NCBI GenBank assembly: GCA_018524725.1
Contig: JAEUWP010000139.1
Span: 496,001-560,000, forward strand
From: Podaxis mareebaensis
Taxonomy: Eukaryota; Basidiomycota; Agaricomycetes; Agaricales; Agaricaceae
Direction of reading: 5' to 3'
DNA length: 64,000 bases
Made by a program: the position numbers and the translations under genes. This document shows positions 61,701 through 64,000 of this stretch, in pieces (positions within the stretch are counted from its first letter, which is position 1; every line of letters begins with the position of its first letter). The notes below the pieces were generated by a model. The model saw only the letters and a program-made list of their open reading frames with translations, made no database searches and had not been told where the DNA came from.

Positions 61701-64000
61701 GACATGCCATCCTTCTCTACTCTCCACACGTCGTCCAACTTATCCTTCAAGTGCATCACCCCTGTACAAGATGTTCACCACCCCGCATTAGAGCGAAACA
61801 GAAAGCTAACAATAGTCTTTTGAGATTGGGGTAGTCTCATTGCCGATCAGCTTCCTCCTCCAACAGGACAACGCCCTGATATTGGCTGATGGTAAGGAGA
61901 ACAAGAAATATTTTGAGTCTGTTCCAATCCGAGTGGTGCCAGGATAGCTTTGTTCTTCCTTGCCTGTTTGCATTCCTTCCGCCGCCGGTGAGCCCGCACC
62001 ATGCCACGGGTCCTGTCCGATCAATCATGTAGACTATGCTATCGTGTGAGTGAGCTCTAGCCTTTCTTGCTCGTTCGGTTGCTGACGAAGATCAAAATCT
62101 ATGCAGCTTGTCGAGCCTATTACCCCAGACTGTAGCCAACCCCGCACTTCCGGACTATTTTGGCTTCATCTCCTTCTACGTTTCATTAGAAGGCATAGCC
62201 TAGTCTAACATACGAAATGAGAAGACCACCAACTATTCCGCTTCTCGAGGCTCCGTCCCGGCCGACGTGTCTCAATGGGCACCTCCTTTTTCCGGTTCCG
62301 CATTCGTCCAATTACTCCCGCTATGACTAGAATTTCTTCATCGCATGTATTATGACATCTCAGGGAACGGATTTAAAAAGTAATTGGCTTATATCCGTAC
62401 ATCGCCGCCCATGCTGAATCCAACCCCTCTTGGTGCAGTTTTCTTTCAAGCCTGTTCTTGAGGGGTTCGGCTCATCAGATAATCGATTGTCTTCAGTCGC
62501 GAGTCTCCCGAGTCGACAAGGCAGCGAACACTTACATTTCTTGGTCGCTCGTTTCCGTGACGGAATGATCGCGCCCCACCTGTCGCGGCAAAACTAACGC
62601 AAGAACCCGAAGTTCTGAAACCAGGCCTGTAGGGAATTTTCACTGGTAGAGCGGCTTATGGAAGTATTTTCACTAGGTCTCATGGTGTCTAATTTTGGAT
62701 GAACAGATATGGTTTTGGTGCGCGTGAAGTGGCGTGCCTTACAATAGTCGTAATGGTTGCCTGTCCTATGGCGCTGATGACATGCGGAGTGCTCCTTGAT
62801 AGCGTGAGTAAGAAGGTCGTCGTGCGTTGTTGTGTTGAGACTGGTGCATACAGGACGACAGCAGCGAAAGGGAACCAGCATCGACTTGCTGGCTATCGTA
62901 CTACGTCTTTGAAAGTTGAAAGGGCTCCAAAAAAAACGTGACACACCTCTCATATTTGTGTACAGCCGACCGTCCTGGGATAAATTCGATATTCGGAATC
63001 GAAAAATATCGACCGGGCGGGCCGCCCCAATATGGAACAGATGAGCGCCATATCATCGCATCGCTGCCCTAATGCTGCTGGATAAGGCACAAAGATTCCT
63101 ATCGTTGTACGCCCAGGGACAGCTTACTCCCGCCTTTTCCCAAGTGGCCCTCGTGCTCTCGGACGTGTTCGATTGACCACACTGGCTCATGCCACCTGTG
63201 AGTCCATAAGCCCAATACACTACTTGTGGCCTTTGACCTCTTGGCTCTGTGACAATCACATGGCCTAGTGAACGCGAATTTTTGGCGCACAGCAAATAGA
63301 ACAATCATGAAGTATCCGATCATTGTTTTCTCTCCCTTGAACCCCGAAATTCGGCTGTATCCGTTAACCGTTGTTGTCGCTGTTGAAGCCTTGATCTACG
63401 ATTCCCCACAGTCCGCTGATGAACACGTCTCCGCGATTCTTTGATGGATGATGAGGCAGCTGGCCGAACCAAGCCCGCTAGATAAGATGGCGCCGTTTGA
63501 ACCGTTCCGTGCCGTCCCATTCTTGTTATTCTTGAATGAACAACTGATGGGCAAGTTACAAATCCGCGGTTCCTGTGACCTGGGCTCTGACAGCGATCGT
63601 TTATTCCTGGTCCACACACCTCTCCGAAGGCGGTAGTTTGGTCAGCATTCCAGCGGGAGACCAAGTTCACCCACGTCAATTACACGATTCGAGCGTGCTC
63701 GCCAGGGCGATTGCCATGACATTATGATGATTCAATCGAACTACACCTATAGACAGGTGTACGGACAGCGGAAGGTTTTCTTCCGTGAGATCTTAGCAAC
63801 TTTGTCCGGATAGTCGTCTCACTGTCAGGTGAAATAACCTATTTGGTCGTGTTCACACATCATTCATGGACTTTTCGGCGTTTTCGGCATTCAGCGCCAC
63901 TCCCAACTCATAGGCACTTCCTGACCAAGTAGGCCTCGCAACACTACGTGCGCGTTTGTCTCATCAACGATGCTCCAAATTTCAAACACTGTTTTGTTGG

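Larger units (their letters stand above)
52097..64000. other. 12-kb right-hand stretch without a supported gene
   Basis: Apart from the ECL1 promoter and the weak frame at 52449-53021, I recognise no gene here. Longer frames such as 59206-59697 (plus, begins with TTG) and 61380-60994 (minus, first true ATG at MIDSPVIQTGLKA) have mixed composition but no family resemblance. Composition looks like that of the 37-50 kb stretch. There is a palindromic ACGCGT-containing pair at 58671-58730, listed separately, and a T run at about 55763. No transposon protein motifs, terminal repeats, tRNA or rRNA were found. Confidence 0.35.

Overview
The window looks like nuclear DNA of a filamentous basidiomycete, most likely an Agaricomycete. 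The evidence is intron style and protein content: genes are cut by many short introns (about 50-65 nt, mostly GT-AG, some GC-AG). Spliced by eye, they give conserved fungal housekeeping proteins together with disordered Ser/Pro-rich proteins of the kind common in this class. There are no bacterial-style operons, Shine-Dalgarno sites or CRISPR repeats.

Layout: 1-920 holds the 5' part of a Ser/Pro-rich protein that runs off the left edge (minus strand). 1487-3056 is a nitronate monooxygenase (minus) and 3551-4359 a PrxQ-type peroxiredoxin (minus). 4360-7528 has no recognised gene, only one weak spliced candidate. 7529-9485 is a membrane-anchored RGS protein (plus). 10438-12517 is a cytosine-deaminase-like amidohydrolase (minus). 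12518-15166 is mostly empty with one orphan exon. 15167-17681 is a Tcp11/SOK1-family protein (minus). 19496-21638 is V-ATPase subunit B, and 21874-26283 is tubulin-folding cofactor D (both minus, 235 bp apart). 26587-28152 is a BUD22/SRFBP1-like ribosome-biogenesis protein (plus), divergent from cofactor D. 28313-29039 is a small MYND-like zinc-finger protein (minus). 29040-32855 is empty. 32856-34901 is a PP2C phosphatase (plus), convergent with an NUDCD1-like CS-domain protein (35294-37305, minus). 37306-50640 has no recognisable gene. 50641-52096 is an ECL1-type zinc-binding protein (minus). 52097-64000 is again without any gene I can support.

The genes do not form a pathway; they are independent housekeeping and signalling genes (vacuolar acidification, tubulin folding, ribosome biogenesis, G-protein signalling, protein dephosphorylation, redox). 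I found no convincing new biological system. The most notable points are at the level of gene structure: three or four GC-AG introns required by reading frame in three conserved genes, one of them an exact multiple of three with no stop; a PP2C gene whose first coding exon appears to be only the ATG; an ECL1-like protein whose cysteine pairs are split between exons; and two long gene-free stretches covering about 25 kb. Exon borders were deduced by reading frame and family resemblance, without transcripts or alignments.
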